From: Phenylobacterium sp.
Lineage (GTDB): Bacteria > Pseudomonadota > Alphaproteobacteria > Caulobacterales > Caulobacteraceae
Assembly: GCA_017991675.1 (NCBI GenBank)
Contig: JAGOQB010000002.1
Coordinates: 310,001-374,000, forward strand
Direction: 5' to 3'
Length of the DNA: 64,000 nt
Below, one piece after another: positions 10,790 through 18,552 of this stretch. Below the pieces are notes generated by a model. The model was given only the letters and a program-made list of their open reading frames with translations. It was not told the origin of the DNA and made no database searches. Made by a program: the position numbers and the translations under genes. How positions within the stretch are numbered: position 1 is the stretch's first letter; each line of letters begins with the position of its first letter.

Positions 10790-12487
10790 CTACGCATCCA
10801 TCAGGGCCCTGGCCGCGGCGCGGGCGGCGTCGGTGATCTGGGCGCCGGCCAGCATGCGGGCGATCTCCTCCTCGCGGTCGGCGAGGGACAGGGTCTCGAC
10901 GGCGGTGCGGATGCGATCGGCGTCGCCGCTCTTGGAAATGCGCCAGTGGGCGTCGCCGCGCGCGGCCACCTGCGGGCTGTGAGTCACCACCAGCACCTGC
11001 GCATCGGCGGCCAGCCGCCGCAGCCGCAGGCCGACGGCGTCGGCCACCGCCCCGCCGACGCCCTGGTCGACCTCGTCGAAGATCATCAGCGGCTGGGGCC
11101 CCTCAGCCCGACCGGCCAGCGAAGCCTTCAGCGCCAGAGCGAAGCGCGCCAGCTCGCCGCCGGAGGCGATGGCGCCAAGGTCGCCGAACGGCGCCCCCGG
11201 ATTGGTCGCGACCTCGAAGGCCACGCGGTCGAGCCCGCCCGGCCCGGCCCGATCCTCGCCCAGCGGCTCGACCGCGACGCGGAAGCGGGCCTTGTCCAGC
11301 TTCAGCGGGCCGAGCTCGCCCATCACCGCCACGGCCAGCCGCTCGCCCGCCCCGCGGCGCGCCTCGCTCAACTTGCCGGCCTCGGCCAGATAGGCGGCGC
11401 GGGCCGCGGTCACCGCCGCCTCGGCGGCCTTCAGGTCGTCCTCGGACGACTCCATGGCCTGCAGCCGCTCGGCGAAGCGCACGCGCAGCAGCGGCAGCTC
11501 CTCGACGCTGACCTGCAGCTTGCGGGCCATGCCGCGCAGCTCGAACAGCCTCTCCTCGGTCTTTTCCAGCTGGTCGGGACGGAAGTCGAAGGCGTCGGCC
11601 GCCGCGTCCACCGCCGCCTCGGCTTCCTGGGCTTCGCTGAACACGCGGTCGATGACGATGCTGGCGGCGGTCAGCCGGGCGACGGCGGCCGAATCTTCGG
11701 CCGCGCCGGCGGCGATCGCCCGGGTGCGTGCGTGCTCGATCGCACGGACGGCCTGGGCCAGCCGCGGGCCGAGCCCTTCGAAGGCCGCGCGCGCCTCGGT
11801 GATGTCGCTGAGCGCCTTCTCGGACGCCCCGAGGATCGCCCGTTCCTCGGCGAGCGCCGGCTCCTCGCCCTCGCGCGGGTCCAGCCGGTCCAGTTCGGCC
11901 AGGCGCAGGGTCAGTTCCTCGGATTCCTCGGCTGAGCGGGCGACGATCGCACGCAGCTCCTCGGCGCGGCCGCGCGCGCTGCGCCAGTCCGACCAGGCCC
12001 GGGCGACGCCGGCGCCGAGCGCGCCCAGCGATCCATAGGCGTCCAGCAGGGGCCGATGCTTGCGCGCGTCGAGCAGGCCGACGGTCTCGTGCTGGCCGTG
12101 CACCTCCAGCAGGATCTCGCCCAGTTCGCGCAGCACCGTGGCGCTGGTCGCCTGGTCGTTGACGAAGGCGCGGCTGCGGCCGTCGGCGCTGAGCGTCCGG
12201 CGCAGCACCAGGTCCTCGCTGCGATCGTAGGAGATGCCCTTGTCTTCCAGCACGTCCCAGACCGAGTGGTCGGGCGCCGGCGCGAACACCGCCGACACCG
12301 CCGCCTGGGCCGCGCCCTGGCGCACCAGCCCGGCGTCGGCGCGCGCGCCGACGGCCAGGCCCAGGCTGTCGAGGATGATCGACTTGCCCGCCCCTGTCTC
12401 ACCAGTCAGCGCCGTCAGCCCCGGGCCGATGGACAGGTCCAGGGCCTCGATGAGCACGACGTCGCGGATCCAAAGTCCGATCAGCAT
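10790..12487 (-). CDS. recN: DNA repair protein RecN
   Basis: RecN is an SMC-like ATPase that acts early at double-strand breaks and holds broken ends. At 565 residues it shows Walker A GETGAGKS (29-36), a central coiled-coil region rich in Glu, Arg and Ala (about 155-360), and near the C-terminus an ABC signature region (ASGGELARFALALK) followed by Walker B (LMIFDEVDQGVGG). An SOS box GTTC-N7-GTTC lies 45 nt upstream of the start (12,532-12,546), so LexA control is likely. It follows bamD by 58 nt. Confidence 0.97.
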   Translation of the reverse strand: MLIGLWIRDVVLIEALDLSIGPGLTALTGETGAGKSIILDSLGLAVGARADAGLVRQGAAQAAVSAVFAPAPDHSVWDVLEDKGISYDRSEDLVLRRTLSADGRSRAFVNDQATSATVLRELGEILLEVHGQHETVGLLDARKHRPLLDAYGSLGALGAGVARAWSDWRSARGRAEELRAIVARSAEESEELTLRLAELDRLDPREGEEPALAEERAILGASEKALSDITEARAAFEGLGPRLAQAVRAIEHARTRAIAAGAAEDSAAVARLTAASIVIDRVFSEAQEAEAAVDAAADAFDFRPDQLEKTEERLFELRGMARKLQVSVEELPLLRVRFAERLQAMESSEDDLKAAEAAVTAARAAYLAEAGKLSEARRGAGERLAVAVMGELGPLKLDKARFRVAVEPLGEDRAGPGGLDRVAFEVATNPGAPFGDLGAIASGGELARFALALKASLAGRAEGPQPLMIFDEVDQGVGGAVADAVGLRLRRLAADAQVLVVTHSPQVAARGDAHWRISKSGDADRIRTAVETLSLADREEEIARMLAGAQITDAARAAARALMDA

Positions 12488-12531
12488 GGCCGCAAGATCG
12501 CTCGGAATCAGCCGGTTCGGAAGACGCTTAA

Positions 12532-12546
12532 GTTCGCTTTAGGTTC
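12532..12546. promoter_or_regulatory. SOS (LexA) box of recN
   Basis: The 15-nt sequence GTTCGCTTTAGGTTC is an exact match to the alphaproteobacterial LexA site GTTC-N7-GTTC. It spans the region between the recN start and the bamD stop and touches the first base of the bamD stop codon. RecN is a classic SOS gene, which supports the call. LexA binding itself is inferred. Confidence 0.75.
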
Positions 12547-13571
12547 TAATTTTCGCCGCCCAGGCCCGGGATGCGCGAGAGCAGCCCCCGGCGCTTTGCG
12601 GGTTCCGCCGGCGCGGTCGCCTCGTTGGCCGCGGTCGGCGGGGTTTCCAGGGCCGGCGACGGCTCGGCGGCCGGAACCTCCGCGGGCACGGCGTCGGCGG
12701 CCGGCGGCTTGATGGTCGCGTCCTTGTCCTTCACGAACGGCAGGCGCGAGACCAGGCTCGGCTTCTTCGACTGCGACGGCTCGACCGCCGGGCGCAGGCC
12801 CCTGTCGGTCAGCAGCTTGTAGGCGTCGCGGTACCAGACGTCGCCCGGATAGTTGTAGCCGAGCACCGCGCCGTTGCGCTTGGCTTCCTCGGCCAGGCCC
12901 AGGGTCAGATAGGCTTCGACAAGGCGATAGAGCGCCTCCGGCGTGTGGCTGGTGGTCTGGTAGCGCTCGATGACCGTCTTGAAACGGCCGATCGCCGCCA
13001 GGGTGTCGCCCTGACGCAGGTACCAGCGGCCGATGGTCATTTCCTTGCCGGCCAACTGGTCGTTGACCATGTCGATCTTCAAACGCGCGTCGGCCGCGTA
13101 TTCCGTGCGCGGGTAGCGCTGGACCACCTCGCTCAGATTAGCCAGCGCCTGGCCGGTGGCGGCCTGGTCGCGGCCCACGTCGACGATCTGCTCGAAATAG
13201 CAGATGGCCTTCAGATAGTGCGCATAGGCGGCGGCCGGGTTGCCCGGATAGAGCGAGATGAAGCGGTCGGCGTCGCCGATCGCCTCAGCATAGTCGTTGC
13301 CCTGATAGTGGGCGTAGGCGGTCATCAGGATCGCGCGGCGCGACCACTCCGAATAGGGGTGCTGACGCTCGACTTCGCCGAAGTACTGAACGGCCTGATT
13401 CCACAGGCCGCGGTCCAGCCGGTCCGCGCCGGTGGCGTAGAGCAGCTCCACAGGCCGCTCTTCATAGGCCAGCCGAGGCTTCTCCTTCTTGCCCGCGCAA
13501 GAGGCCAGGGCGAGAGCGGCGCAGCCGACGATAAGAGCCGTGCGAGTCCGGGAATTGCGAAGCAAGGACAC
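12546..13571 (-). CDS. bamD: outer membrane assembly lipoprotein BamD
   Basis: BamD is the essential lipoprotein of the BAM complex that inserts beta-barrel proteins into the outer membrane. The chosen GTG at 13,571 has GAGG 5 nt upstream and gives 341 residues beginning with a lipoprotein signal (a hydrophobic stretch ending LALASC, lipidated Cys near residue 25). TPR-like repeats follow (LYATGADRLDRGLWNQAVQYF, cut here, then HPYSEWSRRAILMTAYAHY). The C-terminus adds about 90 Pro/Ala-rich residues beyond the usual E. coli length. A second in-frame GTG is at 13,577. Confidence 0.93.
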   Translation of the reverse strand: MSLLRNSRTRTALIVGCAALALASCAGKKEKPRLAYEERPVELLYATGADRLDRGLWNQAVQYFGEVERQHPYSEWSRRAILMTAYAHYQGNDYAEAIGDADRFISLYPGNPAAAYAHYLKAICYFEQIVDVGRDQAATGQALANLSEVVQRYPRTEYAADARLKIDMVNDQLAGKEMTIGRWYLRQGDTLAAIGRFKTVIERYQTTSHTPEALYRLVEAYLTLGLAEEAKRNGAVLGYNYPGDVWYRDAYKLLTDRGLRPAVEPSQSKKPSLVSRLPFVKDKDATIKPPAADAVPAEVPAAEPSPALETPPTAANEATAPAEPAKRRGLLSRIPGLGGEN

Positions 13572-13693
13572 CTTCACCTCAAAAGGATCGACGCGCGCCC
13601 CCGCGCCGCGAGTCCCCGCTTCTACAGCATGGAATGCAGGGCGCAAATGCGGCGGAGCGCAATGACACCGCTAAGCCATCTCCGCCCCCTCGA

Positions 13694-14065
13694 TCAGGTC
13701 CAAATCCATCCCAAAAGGAAGGGCGTCAAAGAGACGGCAAGGACTGAAAGCAGAAGCCACGCTCCCCATAGGGCGGCGGTGGTCGTTGCGCTCAATTGAA
13801 CTGGAAGCACGCTTCTCGCGCCCCAGATCACCGCCACATCGACGAGTAGGACAGCAAAGAAAGTCAGGGCGGCAGGAACTTGGAGCGCTGCCAGTGGGTA
13901 GATCATGGAATGGGGAAAACCCATACCGCCCCAATCAACGACCTCGTGAAGCCGCCGTGCGAGGCCGCTAGGCTCGCCCAAGTCCCAACTCCATAACTGC
14001 CTCTGCAATGCGACGAAGCTAGCAGCGAGCGGGGTCAAAACCAGCGCACGTGGAAGGCGCATCAT
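13694..14065 (-). CDS. unrecognised small membrane protein, second gene of SOS-box operon
   Basis: This is a 123-residue protein that I do not recognise. It has a short hydrophobic N-terminus (about 6-20), a long hydrophobic stretch at about 57-86 and another at about 95-119, so two or three membrane helices are likely. Charged residues cluster at 22-45. Its ATG-ATG start lies one base after the stop of the upstream gene (14,067), so translation is probably coupled. Base use is less GC-rich at third positions than in bamD and lpxC on either side, which hints at transfer. If the SOS box upstream of the operon works, this protein would be made after DNA damage. Confidence 0.6.
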   Translation of the reverse strand: MMRLPRALVLTPLAASFVALQRQLWSWDLGEPSGLARRLHEVVDWGGMGFPHSMIYPLAALQVPAALTFFAVLLVDVAVIWGARSVLPVQLSATTTAALWGAWLLLSVLAVSLTPFLLGWIWT

Positions 14066-14066
14066 G

Positions 14067-14474
14067 TCACTTGACGATTATCTGGCCGTTTTTCTGGGCT
14101 CTCTCGTATTCGGTTCGAGCCAGCCGCCCGAGATCGTCCTCGCCCGACAATCCCATCAGCCGATCGATCCGCGCCTTCTGGGCGGGCGTTAGATAGACCG
14201 GCGCCCCCGCCCGAATGCCCTGAAGAACTTCGAGGTCCTTCATTTCGGCCTCGTTCAGCGCCCGCTCCTGGATGGTGAGAAGCTCCCTATCGGTGAAACT
14301 CGGGCCGACGATAGTCCGAACCGTGTTGCGCAAGTTTGGCTCGATCTCGGGATGCAACTGCATAGCGCGTCGCGCCATCCATCCCGCGCCCCCTACGGTC
14401 TCAAATGCATCGTCGGGCGGCCCCGCCGCGTTCGATTGGGGCGTCGTCTCAAAGGCAAGTCGACCGTAGCTCAT
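14067..14474 (-). CDS. unrecognised soluble protein, first gene of SOS-box operon
   Basis: This is a 135-residue protein with no domain I can name, no signal peptide and no membrane segment. The C-terminal half is helix-prone and charged (TDRELLTIQERALNEAEMKD, then LTPAQKARIDRLMG); the N-terminal 35 residues look disordered. The ATG at 14,474 has GAGGA 5 nt upstream. An exact SOS box (GTTC-N7-GTTC on the minus strand) lies at 14,489-14,503, and a 7-bp stem would pair with the ribosome site. The gene is inserted between lpxC and bamD and is followed after one base by a membrane protein gene. Function unknown. Confidence 0.65.
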   Translation of the reverse strand: MSYGRLAFETTPQSNAAGPPDDAFETVGGAGWMARRAMQLHPEIEPNLRNTVRTIVGPSFTDRELLTIQERALNEAEMKDLEVLQGIRAGAPVYLTPAQKARIDRLMGLSGEDDLGRLARTEYERAQKNGQIIVK

Positions 14475-14479
14475 GCATT

Positions 14480-14503
14480 CCTCGTTCGGAACAAACGAGG
14501 AAC
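14480..14503 (-). promoter_or_regulatory. SOS (LexA) box and ribosome-site hairpin of the 14,474 operon
   Basis: Read on the minus strand, 14,489-14,503 is GTTCCTCGTTTGTTC, an exact GTTC-N7-GTTC LexA site ending 15 nt before the start codon. The overlapping dyad CCTCGTT-N7-AACGAGG (14,480-14,500) would form a 7-bp RNA stem whose 3' arm holds the GAGG ribosome site. The first is a DNA site, the second an RNA fold; both are predictions from sequence. Confidence 0.65.
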
Positions 14504-14552
14504 AATGATCTCACAACGCTTCCGGTTCGCAAGCGAAAGTTGCGAAAGTCGC

Positions 14553-15491
14553 TCAGACCGCCTGGGCCAGTTCCGGCGCCAGGGTGCGGTAGCGCCATGA
14601 TTGCGGCGCGGCGAGCAGCGCGCGGACCAGCTGATTGTTCAGGCTATGACCGGCCAGCACGCCCTCGAAACGGCCGAGGATCGGCGCGCCCAGCACATAG
14701 AGGTCGCCGATGGCGTCCAGCGCCTTGTGGCGCACGAACTCGTCCGGACGGCGCAGGCCTTCGGGATTGAGGATGCGGTCGCCCTCGATGACCACGGCGT
14801 TCTCCATCGAGCCGCCGCGGGCCAGGCCGATCGAGCGCAGATACTCGACCTCGTGCAGGAAGCCGAAGGTGCGGCAGTCGGCCAGCTCATCGCGGAACGC
14901 CTGCTCGTCCATGACCAGGTCGACGGCCTGACGGCCGATGGCGGCGGACGGGAAACGGATCTCGAAGGCGACCTCGAAATGGTCCGACGGGGTCAGGCTG
15001 GCGCGCTTGTCGCCATCGACGAACTCGATCGGCTCGAGAATTTCGATGTAGGCGCGCAGCGCGTCCTGCGGACGGCGGCCGGCGCGGTCGAGGATCTGCA
15101 CGAACGGCAGCGACGAGCCGTCCATGATCGGCATTTCCGGGCCGTCGAGTTCGACCACCGCGTTGTCGACGCCCAGCATGACCAGGGCCGCCATCAGGTG
15201 CTCGATGGTCGACACCGACACGCCGGCGGCGTTCTCGATCACGGTGCCCAGCTGGGTCTTGGTCACCGCCTCGCCGGTGGCCGGGACGCGGTTGTCACGG
15301 TCGGTGACGTCGGTGCGGACGAAGACGACGCCCGAATTGGTCGGCGCGGGACGAACGGCGACACGCGTATAGGCGCCGGTGTGGACGCCGACGCCGGCGA
15401 AGATCGCCGGACCCTGGAGGGTGTGCTGAAACTCTTGTGCGCGCAAAGCTCGCCGCCTTCCTCGTTCGGGCACGCGGCCAGATGGCCGCAT
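14553..15491 (-). CDS. lpxC: UDP-3-O-acyl-N-acetylglucosamine deacetylase LpxC
   Basis: LpxC is the zinc deacetylase that commits UDP-GlcNAc to lipid A synthesis. Zinc ligands are visible as His98 (STIEHLMAAL), His255 and Asp259 (RHKALDAIGDL), and His282 (AGHSLNNQ) is the general acid. FGFLHEVEYLRS lies in the substrate-binding half. The length is 312 residues with the ATG at 15,491. The first 20 residues are Arg-rich and unlike the family, which usually starts close to QHTLQGP, so a downstream non-ATG start is possible. It is downstream of ftsZ, as in Caulobacter. Confidence 0.95.
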   Translation of the reverse strand: MRPSGRVPERGRRRALRAQEFQHTLQGPAIFAGVGVHTGAYTRVAVRPAPTNSGVVFVRTDVTDRDNRVPATGEAVTKTQLGTVIENAAGVSVSTIEHLMAALVMLGVDNAVVELDGPEMPIMDGSSLPFVQILDRAGRRPQDALRAYIEILEPIEFVDGDKRASLTPSDHFEVAFEIRFPSAAIGRQAVDLVMDEQAFRDELADCRTFGFLHEVEYLRSIGLARGGSMENAVVIEGDRILNPEGLRRPDEFVRHKALDAIGDLYVLGAPILGRFEGVLAGHSLNNQLVRALLAAPQSWRYRTLAPELAQAV

Positions 15492-15694
15492 AACGCCCCA
15501 ACTGTCAGGTAAGGGCTATGCCGCGCCGCAGCAAAACACTTCCTGTTTCGCAATGTTTCGATTTGGGACGGTTAGGAAAGCCTTAGGATTCAAGGCGCAA
15601 GCCGCCCTTCCCGATGTCTCTGCGCGGCTTCGTTGACAGCCGATTTGGAGGGCCGCTACCCTCTTTGCAAGACGTCGGCGAGTGATGGAGGCCC

Positions 15695-15754
15695 ATGATG
15701 ACCCATTCCAGCGCACATCCATCGCTCGTGACGCACCTCTGGGGCCATCGCTAG
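15695..15754 (+). CDS. possible 19-residue leader peptide upstream of GNAT gene
   Basis: A strong GGAGG site (15,687-15,691) precedes tandem ATG codons at 15,695 and 15,698 that open a 19-codon frame (MMTHSSAHPSLVTHLWGHR, stop TAG at 15,752). The frame ends 62 nt before the ATG chosen for the GNAT gene. This is the best ribosome site in the region yet it does not serve the long frame. It could be a leader peptide or chance. It is rich in His, Ser and Thr. Confidence 0.3.
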   Translation: MMTHSSAHPSLVTHLWGHR

Positions 15755-15816
15755 CCGCCGTCACGCTTCCGGCCGAGACGGCCATCCGGGCGCAAGCGCC
15801 CTGTGACGAGACCAAT

Positions 15817-16557
15817 ATGTCCGACCTTCAACCCGCCGCGCCGCAGCGTGCGGATATGCCTGCGCCTGCCGCCAGGCGCCTCCTCGAACTCGAAGCCGAG
15901 ACCCGCTTCACCCTCAAAGACGGCCGCATCGCCAGCGAGGCGCCGCCCGACAATGCGCCCGGCCCGCTGCTGTACGTCGCCGGCGGCCGCGTCTGGGGCG
16001 ACGAGAGCATCACACCCCAGATCCTCGACGAACTGAGCCGGCTGGCGCGCGACGAAACGCCCGGGGGCCTGGACCGCTGCCTGACGCTGCTCCCCAAATC
16101 TGGGGCGGCTTCCGGCGGCCTCAGCTATCTTCTGCCGCATGGGACGCAGGCGCTGGGAGCCGCCCGGACGATCGCCTCCGGGTCCGCTGAAGCGGAGAAC
16201 CTCGAGGCCCGCTTCGATCGCGAGGGCATGCCGAGAGACCTGCTGGACCTGAACTTCCGGCAGGTCGCCGACCTTTGGCCGCCCTATTGCCTGGTGGTCG
16301 AGGACGGACGTGTCGCAGCCCTGGCCTTCACCGCCCGACGGGGCCCACGCGGCGCCGAGCTCGGCCTCGTCACCCTGCCCGGCTTCCGCGGCCGCGGCCT
16401 CGCCGGGCAGGCCGTCGCCGGCTGGAGCGTCCTGTCCGAGCTGCGCGATCTGACGCTGTTCTACAGCACCGCGACGACGAACCTCGCCTCGCAGCGTGTC
16501 GCCGCCAAGCTCGGCCTGCCCTTCATCGGCTCGACCTGGGAAGTCGCGAGGGCCTGA
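15817..16557 (+). CDS. GNAT family N-acetyltransferase with unrecognised N-terminal region
   Basis: This is a 246-residue protein with ATG at 15,817 (MSDLQPAA); the same frame is open back to a GTG at 15,682. The C-terminal half is GNAT-like: CLVVEDGRVAALAF forms the central strands, LGLVTLPGFRGRGLAGQA is the acetyl-CoA-binding motif A, and NLASQRVAAKLGLPFIG is the terminal helix and turn. The first 110 residues are not recognised. It is the only plus-strand gene between lpxC and ftsZ and ends at a hairpin shared with ftsZ. The substrate is unknown. Confidence 0.72.
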   Translation: MSDLQPAAPQRADMPAPAARRLLELEAETRFTLKDGRIASEAPPDNAPGPLLYVAGGRVWGDESITPQILDELSRLARDETPGGLDRCLTLLPKSGAASGGLSYLLPHGTQALGAARTIASGSAEAENLEARFDREGMPRDLLDLNFRQVADLWPPYCLVVEDGRVAALAFTARRGPRGAELGLVTLPGFRGRGLAGQAVAGWSVLSELRDLTLFYSTATTNLASQRVAAKLGLPFIGSTWEVARA

Positions 16558-16563
16558 AACGAA

Positions 16564-16591
16564 AAACGGCCGGGCGAGCGCCCGGCCGTTT
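16564..16591. terminator. bidirectional intrinsic terminator between GNAT gene and ftsZ
   Basis: A perfect 13-bp stem (AAACGGCCGGGCG with CGCCCGGCCGTTT) closes a 2-nt loop. On the minus strand, downstream of ftsZ, the stem ends in TTTTT, so termination is strongest for ftsZ. On the plus strand only three T follow. Confidence 0.9.
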
Positions 16592-16610
16592 CATCGATCT
16601 GGTGGACCGC

Positions 16611-18224
16611 CTAGTTGGCCAGGCGGCGCAGGAACGACGGGATTTCCAGGTCTTCCTGGTTGTCGAACTGCGCTTCCTGGGCCGGCTGTTCGGCCGGCAG
16701 CGCGCCGCCGCGGCTCACCGGCGCCTGCTGGCGCGTCGGCTGCGGGGCCGGCTGCTCGTAGCGGGGGCGGCTGCCGAACAGGCTGAGGAAACCGCCGCGT
16801 TGCGGGCGACGCTCCTCGTAGGCCGGTTCCGTGAACAGCGGCTCCTCCTCGAATTCCTCGACCGCCGGATCGACGATCTTGGTCATCGGGCGCGTGATCT
16901 GCGGCTCGGGCGCGGCGGCGACCACCGGAGCCGGCGCGGGCGCCGGAACCGGGGCGCTGTAGAGGTCGCCCTGCTCTTCTTCGAACACCGCCTTGACCGG
17001 CTCCGGCGCCGGGATCGGCGCGGGCGCGGGCGCCGCAGCGGCGACCGGCGTCATGGTCGGGGCCGGCGGCACATAGGCGGCCGGTTCCGGATAGCGCGGC
17101 GCCGGACGGTCGGCGAAGCTCGGCGGAGCCGGGCGTTCATAGGTAGGGGTCGCGCGCATCACCGGCTCGGTCACCGGGGCCGGACGCACGGTCTCGGCCC
17201 GCAGCGGCGGCGCGGTCAGCGGCTTGCGCTCCACCTTCGGCTCGATGGCCGCCATCGAGGCGCCGTCCATGCCGGTGGCGACCACCGAGACGCGGATCAT
17301 GCCCTCCAGGGTCGGATCGAAGGCCGCCCCGAAGATGATGTTGGCTTCGGCGTCGACCTGCTCGGAGATGGCGTTGGCCGCCTCGTCGACTTCCAGCAGG
17401 GTCATGTCCAGGCCGCCGGTCACATTGACCAGCACCGCCTTGGCGCCCTTCAGCGAGACTTCGTCGAGCAGCGGGTTGGCGATGGCGTTCTGGGCGGCCA
17501 TCAGGGCGCGGTCTTCGCCGCTCGCCTCGCCGGTGCCCATCATCGCCTTGCCCATTTCGGTCATGACCGTGCGGACGTCGGCGAAATCGAGGTTGATCAG
17601 GCCCGGCAGCACCATCAGGTCGGTGATCGAGCGGACGCCCGAGTGCAGGACCTGGTCGGCCATGCCGAAGGCTTCGGCGAAGGTGGTGCGCTCGTTGGCG
17701 ACCCGGAACAGGTTCTGGTTCGGGATGACGATCAGGGTGTCGACATAGCGCTGCAGCTCGCCGATGCCGGCGTCGGCCAGGCGCATGCGGTGGCGGCCTT
17801 CGAAGTGGAAGGGCTTGGTCACCACGCCGACGGTCAGGATGCCGCGCTCACGGGCGCACTTGGCGATGATCGGGGCCGCGCCGGTGCCGGTGCCGCCGCC
17901 CATGCCGGCGGTGATGAAGATCATGTGGGCGCCGTCGAGGTGCTCGCCGATCTCCGGGATCGATTCTTCGGCGGCGCTCATCCCGACTTCCGGGTGCGCC
18001 CCGGCGCCAAGGCCCTGGGTGACCTGCACGCCGAGCTGGATGCGGCGGTCGGTCTTGGCGAAGGCCAGCTGCTGCGCATCGGTGTTGGCGACGACGAACT
18101 CGACGCCCTCGAGATGGGCTTCGATCATGTTGTTGACCGCGTTGCCCCCAGCGCCCCCGACGCCGAACACAACGATCCGCGGCTTCAGTTCGGTCGCGCG
18201 CGGCGCGGAAAGTGCGATAGCCAT
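16611..18224 (-). CDS. ftsZ: cell division protein FtsZ
   Basis: FtsZ is the tubulin-like GTPase that forms the division ring. The GTP-binding signature [12 protein letters not shown] is at 107-118 and the T7 loop is in the central GTPase domain, which ends near residue 318. A long Pro/Ala/Glu-rich linker (about 320-520) follows, longer than in most bacteria and typical of Caulobacterales. The conserved C-terminal peptide [11 protein letters not shown] binds FtsA and other partners. At 537 residues it is slightly longer than I recall for Caulobacter crescentus (508). The 328-nt upstream gap has CtrA and CcrM sites, so it is probably transcribed separately from ftsA. Confidence 0.98.
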   Translation of the reverse strand: MAIALSAPRATELKPRIVVFGVGGAGGNAVNNMIEAHLEGVEFVVANTDAQQLAFAKTDRRIQLGVQVTQGLGAGAHPEVGMSAAEESIPEIGEHLDGAHMIFITAGMGGGTGTGAAPIIAKCARERGILTVGVVTKPFHFEGRHRMRLADAGIGELQRYVDTLIVIPNQNLFRVANERTTFAEAFGMADQVLHSGVRSITDLMVLPGLINLDFADVRTVMTEMGKAMMGTGEASGEDRALMAAQNAIANPLLDEVSLKGAKAVLVNVTGGLDMTLLEVDEAANAISEQVDAEANIIFGAAFDPTLEGMIRVSVVATGMDGASMAAIEPKVERKPLTAPPLRAETVRPAPVTEPVMRATPTYERPAPPSFADRPAPRYPEPAAYVPPAPTMTPVAAAAPAPAPIPAPEPVKAVFEEEQGDLYSAPVPAPAPAPVVAAAPEPQITRPMTKIVDPAVEEFEEEPLFTEPAYEERRPQRGGFLSLFGSRPRYEQPAPQPTRQQAPVSRGGALPAEQPAQEAQFDNQEDLEIPSFLRRLAN

Positions 18225-18552
18225 TGGGACCCTGTGTCCTCCGTACCGTGGTCAAGGGAACTGAAGGCGACCCGCCCGCCCGGTTCCCGCGACGGCTGGC
18301 GTTAAGGAAGCGCCCACCATCGTTAATTGGCGGTTAACTGCATAAGGCGAGTCGGAGGCGCGTGAAGGCGCATCCACAACAAAATTTCTTGCTGCGTAAG
18401 GCTTGAGCGTTAACCACGCCTCGACCCGTCGTTCAGCTGCCGGCGTTTATCGAACGCCGTGCGCTAAACCATTCTACAAACTCAGCTTTGCAGCCTGAGC
18501 GAGCATGCCTGCAGCACGATTCAGCTTCATGGCGAAGCTTGAATCGATCCGC
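18225..18552 (-). promoter_or_regulatory. ftsZ upstream region with CtrA and CcrM sites
   Basis: This 328-nt region carries no gene. At 18,323-18,338 it has a full CtrA site TTAA-TTGGCGG-TTAAC, and at 18,410-18,416 a half site TTAACCA. GANTC methylation sites for CcrM are at 18,349-18,353, 18,518-18,522 and 18,541-18,545. In Caulobacter crescentus ftsZ is repressed by CtrA and depends on CcrM methylation with GcrA, so the same cell-cycle control is a reasonable inference. The exact -35 and -10 were not identified. Confidence 0.7.
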
